A stretch of 64,000 bases of DNA, taken from NCBI GenBank assembly GCA_950295325.1, contig OX485806.1, forward strand, positions 3,286,001 to 3,350,000, read 5' to 3'. Positions 1 through 10,739 of this stretch are shown one piece after another. Each line of letters begins with the position of its first letter. Position 1 is the first letter of the stretch. The notes beneath the pieces were generated by a model. That model saw only the letters and a program-made list of their open reading frames with translations. It was not told the origin of the DNA and searched no databases. Origin of the DNA: Polytrichum commune. Lineage: Eukaryota > Streptophyta > Polytrichopsida > Polytrichales > Polytrichaceae. Position numbers and translations under genes: made by a program.

Positions 1-38
1 TAGTGCGGTCACGGACCCTCAAGTGTAGTGTGAAGTCA
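1..38. repeat. Partial copy of an inverted-repeat element, cut by the window edge
   Basis: The first 38 bases match the reverse complement of about 12898-12935 with only a few mismatches; the shared core is CCCTCAAGTGTAGTGTGAAG. The same motif recurs inside the inverted-repeat element at 12540-13034, so the left edge probably cuts a related copy. No coding capacity is seen. Confidence 0.5.
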
Positions 39-584
39 ATACACTTTCTAGGAGATGATAGGACATAGATGTGGATGAAGCAATACCCATTTTGTATGGG
101 ATTTATCAATGAAACAAGGATTTATTTTTCATGTCCCTAGCCATCGGCAAGCCCAATGAAAACATCGTCAAGAAAAGGCGTCGAACAATTGTGAGGCAAA
201 TGTACCATATTTTGGCAATTAAGGGTAAGCGGGCGGTCAAATCCCACCAGCCACCATTCACGTTGACGGGTAGCATAAATACTTTATGGAGTTCAAAACG
301 TGCACAATAGGGCCAAAGTCCTTAAGATGACACTTGAACATCAAAATGTTATTTCAATTACTTGTTATTCAACCCTTACCAACCATAGGTGTGCAACACA
401 CGTCAAAGATGTAATGTTAAAAAACACTTTAATGGCTTATTTTGGAATCAACATTCGAAAACGTAACCTTAAATAACGATGATATTGATATCACTTTGAT
501 TCAGTCGGAATCGTGACAAAAAGTATTAGCGCTTCCATTCAAAACACTCTAAAATTCGTATGTTCCCTCTTCCAAAACCCATAT

Positions 585-669
585 TGAATCTATACTTCTT
601 CTTCTTCTTCTTCTTCGGTACAAATTGAAAAATCAATTGCAAGAAGAACCCATGAATCTATACTTCTTC
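585..669 (-). mobile_element. 51-bp truncated retro-insertion with 17-bp target duplication
   Basis: TGAATCTATACTTCTTC occurs at 585-601 and again at 653-669. It brackets a 51-bp insert at 602-652. On the minus strand the insert reads TTGCAATTGATTTTTCAATT, then TTGTACC and a GAA-repeat tail. This is the form expected of a severely 5'-truncated LINE or SINE copied by target-primed reverse transcription. Similar 3' tails occur at 26300-26344 and about 31478-31515. Confidence 0.65.
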
Positions 670-3600
670 AAGACCCCATTGATTGAAAATTGGTTGCCGT
701 GATTTGATTTGATAAGGCCATTGATTCGGCACCCCAAGTGCAGGTGGTCGTCTTCAGGACACAATGGAGCCCGCCGTAGTCTCCAATCATTTGTTATAAA
801 AAAATTTACCACCTTACAAAGTCAAAATTCACACGTTTTTGAACTTCAATAACATATATAGTAGTATATATACGAACTTCCGGGAACTTCAATACCAACA
901 ATAATAATGAGACTATCTCGAGGGTACTGAGTTTTGTACTCACAAATGATCTTCACCTCAGACTTGGGCTGTTCCTCAGTATATGTACTTTATAATCCAA
1001 TATTCTCTCTCCCAATTCCATGTGCTTGCATTCATTCCTTGTACTTGGCCTTAAAACATGTCCCAACCGAAATTTATACGCACCCTTTTAACCCATAATT
1101 TTTCATCTTAAAGGTAATTAAGCGGGTGTTAAACGGATACTCCTTCATATGAAACGAGCGATTAATGTGAGATGATTAGCATATTGCATCCGTCGCCACT
1201 TACCTCGTGATTTTCGAGGCTTGTATGAATGTCTTGTTCTTTGTTAAAGTGAAGATTCTATGAGTAATTGAAGGGTCATACATGTGATTCTTTCCATTTC
1301 TATTCACTATTATGTTTAGTTTGGTTAACAAAATTTTGACATGTAGTGTAATCTTTTTTCAGCACGTGTGTTTTTGGTGTCTGCTCTTAGATTCACAACC
1401 AATCATGCACCATTTAAAGACAAATGTCTATGTATGGATTAACATCGATTAAGTAGACGGGTCCAAATAGTTATTTTGCTTTTGACTATGCCACTTCTCT
1501 TAGCAAACTGTAGCTACTTTTCTTGTAACTTTTGGAGCTCATATGAATATTTTATATATTATCAAGGTGAGGATATTTGCATTCATTAAATGCTCATGCA
1601 AGTCATTATATGTTTATTATTGAACCTAGAATGGTCGAATCTCTATGGATCATATAGATCGCATTTCTAAGCACATAGTTGAGTCTCTTATAAGCAAATA
1701 TCATTTTTGTAATTACTTTTGAAGCCAAAACCATCCGCATACCACTCAAATATAAATGTTCAATTAAGAAAAGTGACAAATTTAGGCATGTCTATTTTAC
1801 CTTACAATTGAAGTTGAGATGGCTATTGGAGGGATATAACATATTGTACGCAGGTGCAAAGAATCATTTAGGGTTGGGGTACCATCTAGAGACCACCAAC
1901 CATTAGATGTACCATGCCCATCAGTTATCGTCTAGTTTCTCAAAAACCAAATGTTGGGATTTAGGATCAATTGAAACCCTATGGTCCTTGTCCTCCCAGG
2001 TGGTAAAACCTTGATGTTAGGCAACAAATGTGCAAGTGCAAGGTGGCACCATGTGGACACAAGGTGAGTTTCACCCAACTCCCATTTTATTCAAAACACT
2101 TTGTTTTCAAGGCATCCACCGGAGAAGTCTTGGCCATGGTGTAAACCCGGCCAGTGAAGAACCCATTTTTGTAGTCAATCATATTACTCCATTCCCTTAA
2201 ACTTCCTTGATGGGTGCACTTCTTCATTGTAGTCTAAACCGACCCTCAGTCTTTGTTTCCAACTCAATCTGGATGGAGCAAAGTAATTCGATTGTTCCAA
2301 TATTGATTTGACATCAATGTAATGTGCATGATTTGCGTCGGGTTGTATCGTGAAGGCTTCAATCCCCTTTTGAGGTTCCTAAGGGATTTTAGTGAAGCCA
2401 TTTATACAACTAAACACTAGCCTCTTGATCATAGGATGTCATTGTTTTCATGGACCAATATAGATATTCGTTTTTAAGAGTAAGGATAACAAGTATGTTT
2501 GCCAACATAGGCATGAATAATAGAGTCTCTTTGCTCGCAACCTACTCCCATAATTGATCATTGGCCTCCTAGCATCCGCCCGTAATGGGGACAACTCCCT
2601 TGCTCATCGTTCTTCCCTTTGTTGAGAACTTTGGTACCGACCCATTCTTTTTGAATTTAGAAAAATAGATGTCATGGCCACCACCATGGGCATGGCGAGG
2701 GCTACTCTAGCGATTGAGTGTTTTGTACTCGCTAAATGAAAAGGCTTTGGTAAAAAAGTTTGGGGTGTTATATGGCACCTGTAGAAAATTGTTGGGATCC
2801 TTCATGCGATTCAATTACGATCCTCCATGCCGTCCTCCATAGCCTTCCCATGGAGGAATGTTGCTTTTTCCCCTTACACATATTACAACACCACTACTCC
2901 AAATCTACTTACGATGGCAACACCATGATTCTAAATTAAATAAATAAACCATTACAGTGAGATGAACAAAGGGGACTAGTCAAAGCTTGGGCGATGGCGT
3001 CGAAAAGAGGGAAGCAGCTAGTGGTCTTGGATGTCATTCCAAGAACGAATGGGCGGCGACACGGACAGCTAGGATGCGGCCTCGGGCTACATCAATAGTT
3101 TGGCGGGGGCAAGGTGACTAAACCCTAGCCAAGCTGGGTTGTACGATGGACCCCAAAGATAGTTGCTCACCTCAAGACACTAGGGCCATCTGGCTTTGGT
3201 TGGACACAAAGATTGGGCAAGCTGGCCTCAAGGACGCCTAAACCCCAAGGCAATGTGCCGCTACTATCCCATTACTGGAGCGCTTGGCCTTTATATAGCC
3301 CCAAAAGGAGGAAATTTGGTACCTGCAAATTTTAAGATGACTAATTGATTTGGTGATCTCCTCAAATACAACTTGCACCAATTTGCTAGGTGGAGATGAG
3401 TCCCAACCACTCAAACAATGGGCTTGTTGCTAGGGTTTGAAATAGGGTTGCAATGCAATAGCGTATGTGTCGTTTCACATGCAACTAGTTTAGGGACATT
3501 TGTCTTGTCAAATGCAAAAGACAATCTATTGAGGGTGGGCTCACAAGGATGCAAAACCAAAGAAACTCCACCATCGAGCAAACCTATTTGTGAATATAAA

Positions 3601-4067
3601 AAATGTGGAGTCAAAACATGTAGACTAGCGATTAGTTCCAAGGTATGAAACAAAAATGAATTAGTGTTGATGTAGCATCACTTTTTCACCAAATCCCAAC
3701 CGAAGAACATACTCCTTGTAGTTTCACACACCAATCTTTGAGCTTGGGTACAATCTTAAGTCCAAATGTCAAGTCCATCAATTAAGGTATGCCAATATTA
3801 AATTGGGATTGTTCTTGTAGTAGCCCGATTTGATTTATGCAAGCATGCTCCGTCCACCAACCTTGGTTTGTCAAGCCCAAATGTCACAAAATTATAGTCC
3901 GGCCCACTATGTGACAAGTTAATTCATATCTTTATAGGCTTGGGTCAATTTGATAGTACACTCCCACCCTCACCTTTTAACCAACTAACTATGAGTTTGA
4001 CCCACATAGTGTAAGGATAACTAGTGACACAACACTTATAATAACATGGACATTATTATGAAGATAA
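670..4067. other. Gene-poor stretch, no credible gene
   Basis: Reading frames are short, in AT-rich sequence, and lack recognisable domains. It contains a minus-strand R1 copy (about 1470-1800). A Harbinger-like motif lies around 2110-2150 (CCACCGGAGAAGTC, then TGGTGTAAACC), resembling the ends of the element at 22641-23757. A less AT-rich patch at 2950-3310 has a TATA-like CCTTTATATAGCCCC near 3289; it could be an LTR or dead promoter, but nothing coding follows. Confidence 0.5.
1470..1800 (-). repeat. Dispersed repeat R1, minus-strand copy
   Basis: Read on the minus strand this stretch follows the order seen in the R1 copies at 35305, 42300 and 59020. It starts near a GGTARAY..TGCCTAA block and passes a segment about a moderately conserved 'ATTGAACATT' core. 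It ends in the AAGTGGCATAG-type block. It is diverged and has no coding potential. Confidence 0.5.
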
Positions 4068-4960
4068 TAAGGTAGATGTGCCTAATTCGGTTGTTTATCT
4101 TAAGGGTGCAAGCACGGGAAAGTGGACAACTCTTCATCTTTGCACAAGTTAAAGTGAAAGTGTATCAAAACTATACACTAACCTTGAAATTTGTGAAACT
4201 TTTTTTTAATGAACATTTAAGAAACATATTGATTTACAAAGTCAAGTAATTTATGTTGACCAAAAAAATCCCTCAAAAAGTCTACATATTTTAGAAGATG
4301 GTGCAAGTGGTGTGCAAGTGATGATATTGAACAAGTAATTGTCAAGAATTTGTTTTAGATCAAGTAGATTTATATTGAAGTAATGATTCTCTACCAAAAA
4401 CCAAAATAAACTTTGATGATGACAAATTTATGATGAATTCAAGGAATATGAAAATGAAAATCAAGTCCAAAATACTTAAGGTCATGAAATATACGTTCAA
4501 AAGTGGATCTAGCCATTGGTTTTTTAGCATCACTTCTGATGATAAGTTTTGAAGATCCCATCTTGGTATTCTACATTTGAGTACTTGAAGAATAAAGGTA
4601 ACATTTTGCTACTGCTTCTAGACGTTCGACCATAAAAACTATGATTTTAAAATACCCAAGCATTTTTTGGTCCACTTTGCCATGCTTGCACCCTTAAGCG
4701 TACACCTATATGTTTATGATGTATGGTTAGATGCAACTTCAAAAACGGACACCAAACAAACATGTCTTAAAGTGGATTTGAACTACATGCTCAAAATATG
4801 ATGACCATATTGGGGTGGGGGGGGGGGGGAGTTTATGAGCTATGAAAATTACGAGAAATCGGCTATTGGGTCCTTTGAGTTACCAACCATCTCATACTAA
4901 CTGCGTCTTTCACATCCTAAGAGAAGTGGCTAGTAGTGTAAAAAAAAAAGTAATCATTTA
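4068..4960 (+). repeat. Dispersed repeat R1, split by a DNA element
   Basis: 4068-4103 (GGTAGATGTGCCTAATTCGG and on) and 4694-4960 (GGACACCAAACAAACATGTC, then a GCTCAAAATATGATGACCAT block) are the two halves of one R1 copy; compare the uninterrupted copy at 35305-35550. The element at 4104-4693 sits between them. A G-run of about ten lies at 4820-4829. Confidence 0.65.
4104..4693. mobile_element. 590-bp TIR element, 4-bp target duplication TTAA (copy 1)
   Basis: The left end GGGTGCAAGCACGGGAAAGT is mirrored at the right end, whose reverse complement is GGGTGCAAGCATGGCAAAGT. TTAA flanks both sides (4100-4103 and 4694-4697). The interior is AT-rich and non-coding. It resembles 20213-20801 over its whole length; that copy is flanked by TACC on both sides, so the duplication is 4 bp of variable sequence. 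Superfamily not assigned. It interrupts an R1 copy and is therefore younger. Confidence 0.8.
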
Positions 4961-5418
4961 AGACTCATTTACCTTACTTCATTTGTGTATCTTTCAAGAC
5001 TTGAAATATAGTATATAGTCCCCATGTAGTTCGAAGGAGAAATATTCAAAGTGCAAGAGTAAAAAGCATATTCTTATCATCTTAGGAGAATAAAGAAGAG
5101 ATTCTAAGGGGCCCATATAACTTATTCCCAACATACGAAAGAGCAATCTGCAAGTAACTCTAAAATGAATGATGGTGTAAGAAGCATGTCAATTGTTGGG
5201 GGTAGGTGGGCCTTATTAATTGGCGATCACATCTTCATCTTCCAATCTTCCATGGATGGGATGGAAAGGTGCACCAACCATCCATGGAAGTTGAGCCGCC
5301 TAGGGTTAGGGTTCATGGCGCCTATGTAAACTCGTCCGTTGTGGATGAAAGGGCTTTTTGTTAAACCTAGTCCTCTACATGTTTGAGGGGCAAAGTCATT
5401 CCACTTCAATCTTACTTG

Positions 5419-5916
5419 ACCGTTTATGGCATTTAGTGTCGCAAGTGTAATAGTGTCATTTACCTGACTTTAAGGCATATGCTAGGTTTACTATAATGAA
5501 AAACAACTACACCATTAGTGTCACATCACAACACTTGGCGTTCAAGGACGTTTCATGGTTTCTTTGCATGAGCATGTTTAAGAATGTTATGAGGTGTATG
5601 CCTATGTTACACAATGGTCTACAAGTTGACTAGAGCGTACACAAATGACACTTGGCATTAGTATGCTTAAGAATATCCTCCTCTTGCGTCTAAAATTGCA
5701 AACACATGACACTTGTGATTGTATGCTCAATATTATCTTTTCCTTGCTTACTCTAACGCAAAGCCATCATCTCAAGTATGCCAATGTGCTTTTTTACTTA
5801 TATTGACAAATAATATCATATTGACAATTACATGTTATGACACTTTGAGACCTCTAGGCATATAGTTTAGGCCCTTCGCAAATAGTGTGCGCGGCTCTAA
5901 ATACCATAGGCAATGT
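5419..5916. mobile_element. MITE, ACCGTTTATGG terminal-repeat family (copy 1)
   Basis: It begins ACCGTTTATGGCATTTAGTG and ends in a degraded inverted form (CTAAATACCATAGGCAATGT). Internal phrases about GGCATATGCTAGGTT and TGACACTTGGCATTAGTATG are shared with 5918-6708, 13332-13866 and 34166-34641. No ORF. Confidence 0.6.
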
Positions 5917-5917
5917 T

Positions 5918-6708
5918 CACCAATTATAGTGTTTAGTGTTTCATGCGTAATAATGTCACTTACCTTATTATGAGGCCTATGCTAGGTTGCACTATTGTCC
6001 AAAAAATTGGCCATTAGTGTAACCTCTTGACACTTGACGTTAGTGTGCTTACTACACTAAATATTGTATCTAGTGTAACCTCTTGACACTTGACGTTGGT
6101 GTGCTTACTACACTAAATATTGTATCTAGTGTAACTTACTTTTCAGAGTACACAATACTATATATTTTTACTATTAATATAAAATGTCGCCAAGTGGAGA
6201 TTTCAATGTTCCATAATGTCCAAACAACCAATTCAATCTTTGTAGGCAAAAAATTAGATATACAGTAAATAGTTATAGCATTGTGTAATATCAAATAGTA
6301 GGTGACACTAAATGTAATCTAGTTTAATGTCATGGCATTAGTATGCTCAAAAGTATTACGAGGTCTATGTTACAAAGTTATCAACATGTCGACCACAAGT
6401 GTAAACAAATCACCATTGCCACTAATACAAACAACATTATCTTCCTTTTGGATACTAATATATAAACACATGACACGTGCGATTAGTATGCTCACTAATA
6501 TCTTCCTCCGACACATTAAAACATTAAAAAAAACACCATCATCTCAACCACTCTAGTGTTGTAACTAGTTACACGCTTAAAAAGAAGTTATCTATGTCGA
6601 CAACATTGTCATGTTGAAAGTTAACAAACATGACACTACTAGGCCTCTAGACATCTAGTTCAGACCACTCTGTCAATAATGCACGTGACATTAAATACCA
6701 TAAACGGT
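5918..6708. mobile_element. MITE, same family (copy 2), abutting copy 1
   Basis: The left terminus near 5918 is degraded. The right terminus (GTGACATTAAATACCATAAA, then CGGT at 6705-6708) is well kept. It lies head-to-tail directly after copy 1. Inside is a 56-bp tandem duplication at 6015-6130. Confidence 0.6.
6015..6130 (+). repeat. 56-bp unit repeated twice
   Basis: The phrase beginning TAGTGTAACCTCTTGACACT starts at 6015 and again at 6071, and its first bases recur at 6127. The two units are nearly identical, so this is a recent tandem duplication inside the MITE. Confidence 0.85.
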
Positions 6709-7002
6709 GTAGACGGATATGGAGTTTCTTATGCTATTTATGGTGTCGAATTGAAAAGCGTTTTCCACACTATAAGATAAGTTGTTAAATTCTCGCCGTC
6801 CCAATGGGCGTTTTACGTAGACGCCACGAATCCCTAGCTAGCCACCCGTGAGTGACCCCTTTTGCATAATCCCAATGCCGAGATCTTTATGGAATAGGGG
6901 CTCCAAGTGTGCACATTACCACACACCTCTCGCACGGGCATCAAGGCCAAGGACTCCCTACGTCGATTACCATTCTTAGCATTAGTTAGGAACCGGCGCA
7001 CC

Positions 7003-7415
7003 ACCGTACCCATGCTTTCCTATTTGCCCAAGTGTAATCCCCACGTATGGTCGCGTGCAATCGGGTGACGACACGTGGCACCACCTAGCGTGCATATAAA
7101 CTTTTACTTTTTTCAAAGAACAAAGTTCTTCCTCCCGACATTGTGCATGTGAATGGCCGGGAGTTTGTATAAAACGTCTAGAGTATATAACAAAGTGCCC
7201 AAGCCCCCAAAATGAATCTTGCAAAGTATATCCCACGAATCCATGCACCGTGTTTTGATATAGGGCCTTTTCCAACCAAGTGTACGGAGAGTGAGTGAAG
7301 GCATATGCGTTTGTTAGACCCCCCATACTTCCATGTTGGCCAAAATGCGATCCCCACATACGGTTCCATGCAATGTCGTAACGACATGTGGCGACTTTTG
7401 ATATGAATCTTTTAT
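7003..7415 (+). repeat. Direct repeat of about 100 bp, 320 bp apart
   Basis: The block containing CCCCACGTATGG and GACGACACGTGGC at about 7035-7085 recurs as CCCCACATACGG and AACGACATGTGGC at about 7355-7395. A further relative lies near 27945-28000. Short minus-strand frames that overlap here have no recognisable domain. Confidence 0.55.
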
Positions 7416-7860
7416 GTTGTGTTTCTCGCCGGACTTGAAATAAATAAATAAAAAGGCGTTTTTATTTTGCACATGAGAATGTAGTGCGGCATAGCGTTTC
7501 GGAGCACGTTATGAAGTGTCGTGTATATCCGCAAGTTCATTCACAAAAAAGTTCACTTGGGGCTCCTTTTGAGTGATTCCGGTTCGAAAAGTGTTTGGAC
7601 TTTGGAGAGTGAGTGAAGACACACATGTGCTTGTCAGCCGCCCACCCCTCGCCAACTCGTCTCCTTTGTATTTTGGCAACCATCATGTCATCCCCTAAAG
7701 GCCGAGGGCAAAATCGTTTAAAACATTTTAGTCTAATTCATAAGTTCATTTTAAAGAAAAAGTAAAATACAAAAAAACATCTCTCATAGGAGATCTGACT
7801 GTACAAGTGGAAGGTTGATATAATTAGGATTATTCACACACAATTGTAGTCGTCCATAAT

Positions 7861-8105
7861 TTTTTTTTTAAAAACCAACGTTGGGAAATCCGATATGAAT
7901 TTGAGCCTGTTGGCCCTATCATGCTCAAGAATCCTCTTTATGTAGGTTGGGGTTTATTGTCTACCTTATGGTGGGTGGCCTCTTGGCTTCCTACCTACCT
8001 AGCTAGTCCTCCCCCCATCAAGTAGCAAGAAGATTTCACAGTGGGAATCAAATCGCCAACCGCTCCATTCGGACATGGGTACCTCTCCACTATCACCCAG
8101 TAATT
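7861..8105 (-). mobile_element. tRNA-derived SINE-like element
   Basis: On the minus strand it starts with a tRNA-like head: an A-box-like GTCCGAATGG and, about 20 bases on, a degraded B-box GATTTGATTCCC. A unique body follows (CTTGAGCATGATAGGGCC, then CTCAAATTCATATCGG) and it ends in an A-run (T's at 7861-7869 on the plus strand). The body reappears in opposite orientation at 8945-9060. RNA polymerase III origin is inferred from the box motifs. Confidence 0.5.
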
Positions 8106-8944
8106 TAGATTCATCTCGGACCTACAGTTGTTCACATGTCTACAGTCAAAAGACTATAATGTGAACGTGTATGTTAGTATTGTCAAGTATTGGTAATTGC
8201 CCAAGCAAGAGTGTTCATCTTGACCTTTAGAAGTTGACCCGACTCAAAATACACACCAAACTAACATGAATGGTTTCCACATATTTGGCGGAGCAACTCC
8301 GTTCCCATATGGCGGTGAGTTTCATCTAACAAGCCTCCGAGTGAACATATCATGTTTCTTTTTAGAATATTATGTGTCTTAGAATTGCAAGGCATAATCC
8401 CATCTTTCCACCAACTTACCAATCTTCTCAAATCTTGCATACGCACGCATCACTTCACACTCACCAATGTTGGTAAACAAAATGGCACTTCCCAAGGCAA
8501 CACCATCCCACCATGGATTCTTAAGTTGCCCATGTAACACAAAACTATGCACGTGCTTGGCAAACTTGCGACCATGCGTTGTATACATAAAAAGTAGCCG
8601 CCTTCGACCAAACTAGATTACTCATCCCCTAGACCTGTCCTCACCATCCAAATAATAGAGTTCACATTCACACAAGATCGATGCATGGATCGTGACATCA
8701 AAACAATAGAAGACAAATATGGCCCTCTAATAGAAGCACGAGAACACAAGGTTGGACAATCAAACCTCTCGTAATTACCACCCTATGTGTAAGAAGCGTT
8801 GTACATTCAAGAAGCATAAATCTATTGCAAAATATGTACATGTCCACCATCCATTATTAAAATATCATTGAAAGCAATACACCATATAGCCCTCGAGTGT
8901 CACACATACCTCGTACAAATGAAAGTTAGATTGTGATACCATCA

Positions 8945-9060
8945 CATGAAACTCAAACAAGGCCCACCTAGCTACCGTGAGGTAGGCAATTAACCCTACT
9001 CTGCACCAAGGGGACTCTTGAGCATGGTAAGGCCATCGGGCTCAAATTCATGTTAGTCAA
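8945..9060 (+). mobile_element. Truncated SINE-like copy
   Basis: This contains the body of the element at 7861-8105 in the other orientation (GACTCTTGAGCATGGTAAGG, then GGGCTCAAATTCATG) without the tRNA-like head. With that copy it forms an imperfect inverted repeat of about 105 bp. Confidence 0.5.
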
Positions 9061-9294
9061 AATGTCAATATATATATTCTTTATATTCTTTTCTTGATTT
9101 TGCATGACAAACCAACTATGAAATTGGAGGATGGTTAAACCACGGCTACGTCAATTCAATGTAAGACCTTTTCCATGTGAGCAAATGCAATGTGAGCGGG
9201 CTTGATGGGAAGCTTGGTTATCTTTTTTCTTTCTCCTTCTCTCGTAGGGTTTTTTGGGGGGCTCACAAATGGAAACTACACCGAGTGTCAAATT

Positions 9295-9450
9295 ATCTTC
9301 TTCTTCTTCTTCTTCTTCTTCTTTTTGAGACAAAAGGCCGATAGGCCAACGCCAAAGCACATGAGGCAGTTGACCACTTGGCAAGTTTTCCGTCAAGTAG
9401 AGAGGAGATTTCACAGCCGGGATTCGAACCGCCAACATGTTCCTTGATGG
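9295..9450 (-). mobile_element. tRNA-derived SINE-like element with GAA tail
   Basis: The minus strand carries an intact B-box (GGTTCGAATCCCG, plus-strand 9418-9430). Then come TGTGAAATCTCC and TACTTGACGG, shared with the copy at 7861-8105, and finally an A-rich GAA-repeat tail (TTC repeat at 9298-9324 on the plus strand). The 3' body differs from the first copy, so it may be a subfamily. The overlapping short frames are tail artefacts. Confidence 0.5.
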
Positions 9451-9459
9451 CCACATTCA

Positions 9460-10200
9460 TCATCAACCTGCATAAATGATTTTGCAATCTTTGGGTGACA
9501 AGGAAAGAGGGTGCTAAATGACAAGTCATGGAGACCATTCTAATCAATATGGCGCACTACTTATAATGCCACACCAAATCGTATGTTCAGCATACCCATT
9601 CAATTATCCAATACGGGCCTTGTGGTGTCACACTTGAGCCCAAGATCGACCATTCTACGAAAAACCAACAGTAGATAGGCGAGCCCACATTACAATAAGC
9701 CTGGTATGATTCTCTAACTCAAAGTTAAGTCATATTAGAGTTCTTTGTGAAGGAAAGCAAATGAAACCATGGGTTTAGTCCCATACCTTGAGATTACGAG
9801 AATTAACACAAAGCCACCCAAGTTTTCTTAATGCTTAAATCACCATACACAAAGAGTGATGTTGGGCTATTAAAAAAGGAATCATTCAACAACGAATTCC
9901 CTAAATCGACCTAGGACTATGCTATATTATCAAGTCGCTAAGTACACAAGGCATGCCTAATAGATTAAGTAAATTTCTTTTGTCAATATCAAGAGGAATG
10001 CAAATAACTGACGTATTAGTGTACTGTGATGGCTTTAATTCTTTATAATAATTATTATTCAGTAAGCTTGCGTTAATCTTGATTGATGTTGTTGGTTTCA
10101 TGTATATTTCTCATGATTATGAATTGGTATTCACATAACATGTGTGTTGTTATTAAAAAAAAATGAATAAGTACTAGTAGACTAGGTCCATGCAATGTGT
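9460..10200. other. Gene-poor stretch
   Basis: No gene seen. About 9505-9590 (GACAAGTCATGGAGACC, then ATAATGCCACACC) resembles 16257-16340, a small dispersed repeat of roughly 85 bp. Confidence 0.5.
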
Positions 10201-10212
10201 TTTGTGCACTTT

Positions 10213-10290
10213 CACTAGTTAGAATCTATGCCAAAAAGAATTGTAGTTGATTTCAACTGCGTTTTTTTGGGGCATAGTTTTCTACTAGTG
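10213..10290. mobile_element. 78-bp CACTA-type miniature element, TSD TTT
   Basis: Begins CACTAGTTAGAA and ends TTTTCTACTAGTG. It is flanked by TTT at 10210-10212 and 10291-10293. Its ends match the larger element at 17907-18229 (ATGCCAAAAAGAA on the left, TTTTTTTGGGGCATAG on the right). It is almost nothing but two inverted termini. The CACTA ends and 3-bp duplication are the hallmark of the CACTA (En/Spm) superfamily. Confidence 0.85.
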
Positions 10291-10439
10291 TTTTGATAGT
10301 GTTGTAGTTTGATATGAAAGAAAAGAAAATGATAAAATCTTTAGTCTTATATGGTTTCGAGTTAAACGATATGAATCATATATTTTTTGGAACACAAGAA
10401 GAAGCTACTACAAGTGTATCCATATACATAACTATTCTC

Positions 10440-10735
10440 TAAGCGTCCTTCAACGAATTTTTAATTTCATGTTGGCTTATGCGTGGCTCCTTTCAACAAC
10501 TAGACTTCAACATAGAGAACAAGATGGAACACGGATCAAAAATATTTTAATTCGACAGTCACTTTGTGCAAGACAAGTTTATCTCATCGCAAGGCTCCAA
10601 TGCAATTATTCATGTCACCTCTTTGCTATTCTAGGAAATCAACCTTTTTGAAACCATTGGATGTACTTTTAGTCCCACATGTTTTCTGGATTTTTGTAAT
10701 ATAAAATCACGTTCATTTTATTTCATTAATGGATG
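10440..10735 (+). pseudogene. LINE 3'-end fragment (family L2)
   Basis: The last 80 bases (CTTTTAGTCCCACATG, then AAAATCACGTTCATTTTATT and TCATT) match the 3' end of the copies at 24280-24893 and 39800-40470. Upstream sequence retains a short open frame but no clear catalytic motif. It is a 5'-truncated, decayed copy. Confidence 0.45.
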
Positions 10736-10739
10736 AAAT

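Noticed and set aside
4100-4697. piggyBac-type MITE, from the TTAA flanks
   Set aside because: The second copy at 20213-20801 has TACC on both sides, so TTAA is not a fixed target.
6015-6130. CRISPR-like short repeats
   Set aside because: Only two directly abutting 56-bp units without spacers, inside a MITE in a plant genome.
6982-7387. Overlapping 60-125 codon minus-strand frames
   Set aside because: They overlap each other in all frames over a duplicated repeat and have no recognisable domain.
9418-9430. A tRNA gene, from the GGTTCGAATCCCG B-box
   Set aside because: No acceptor stem or anticodon arm could be built around it; it fits a SINE head better.
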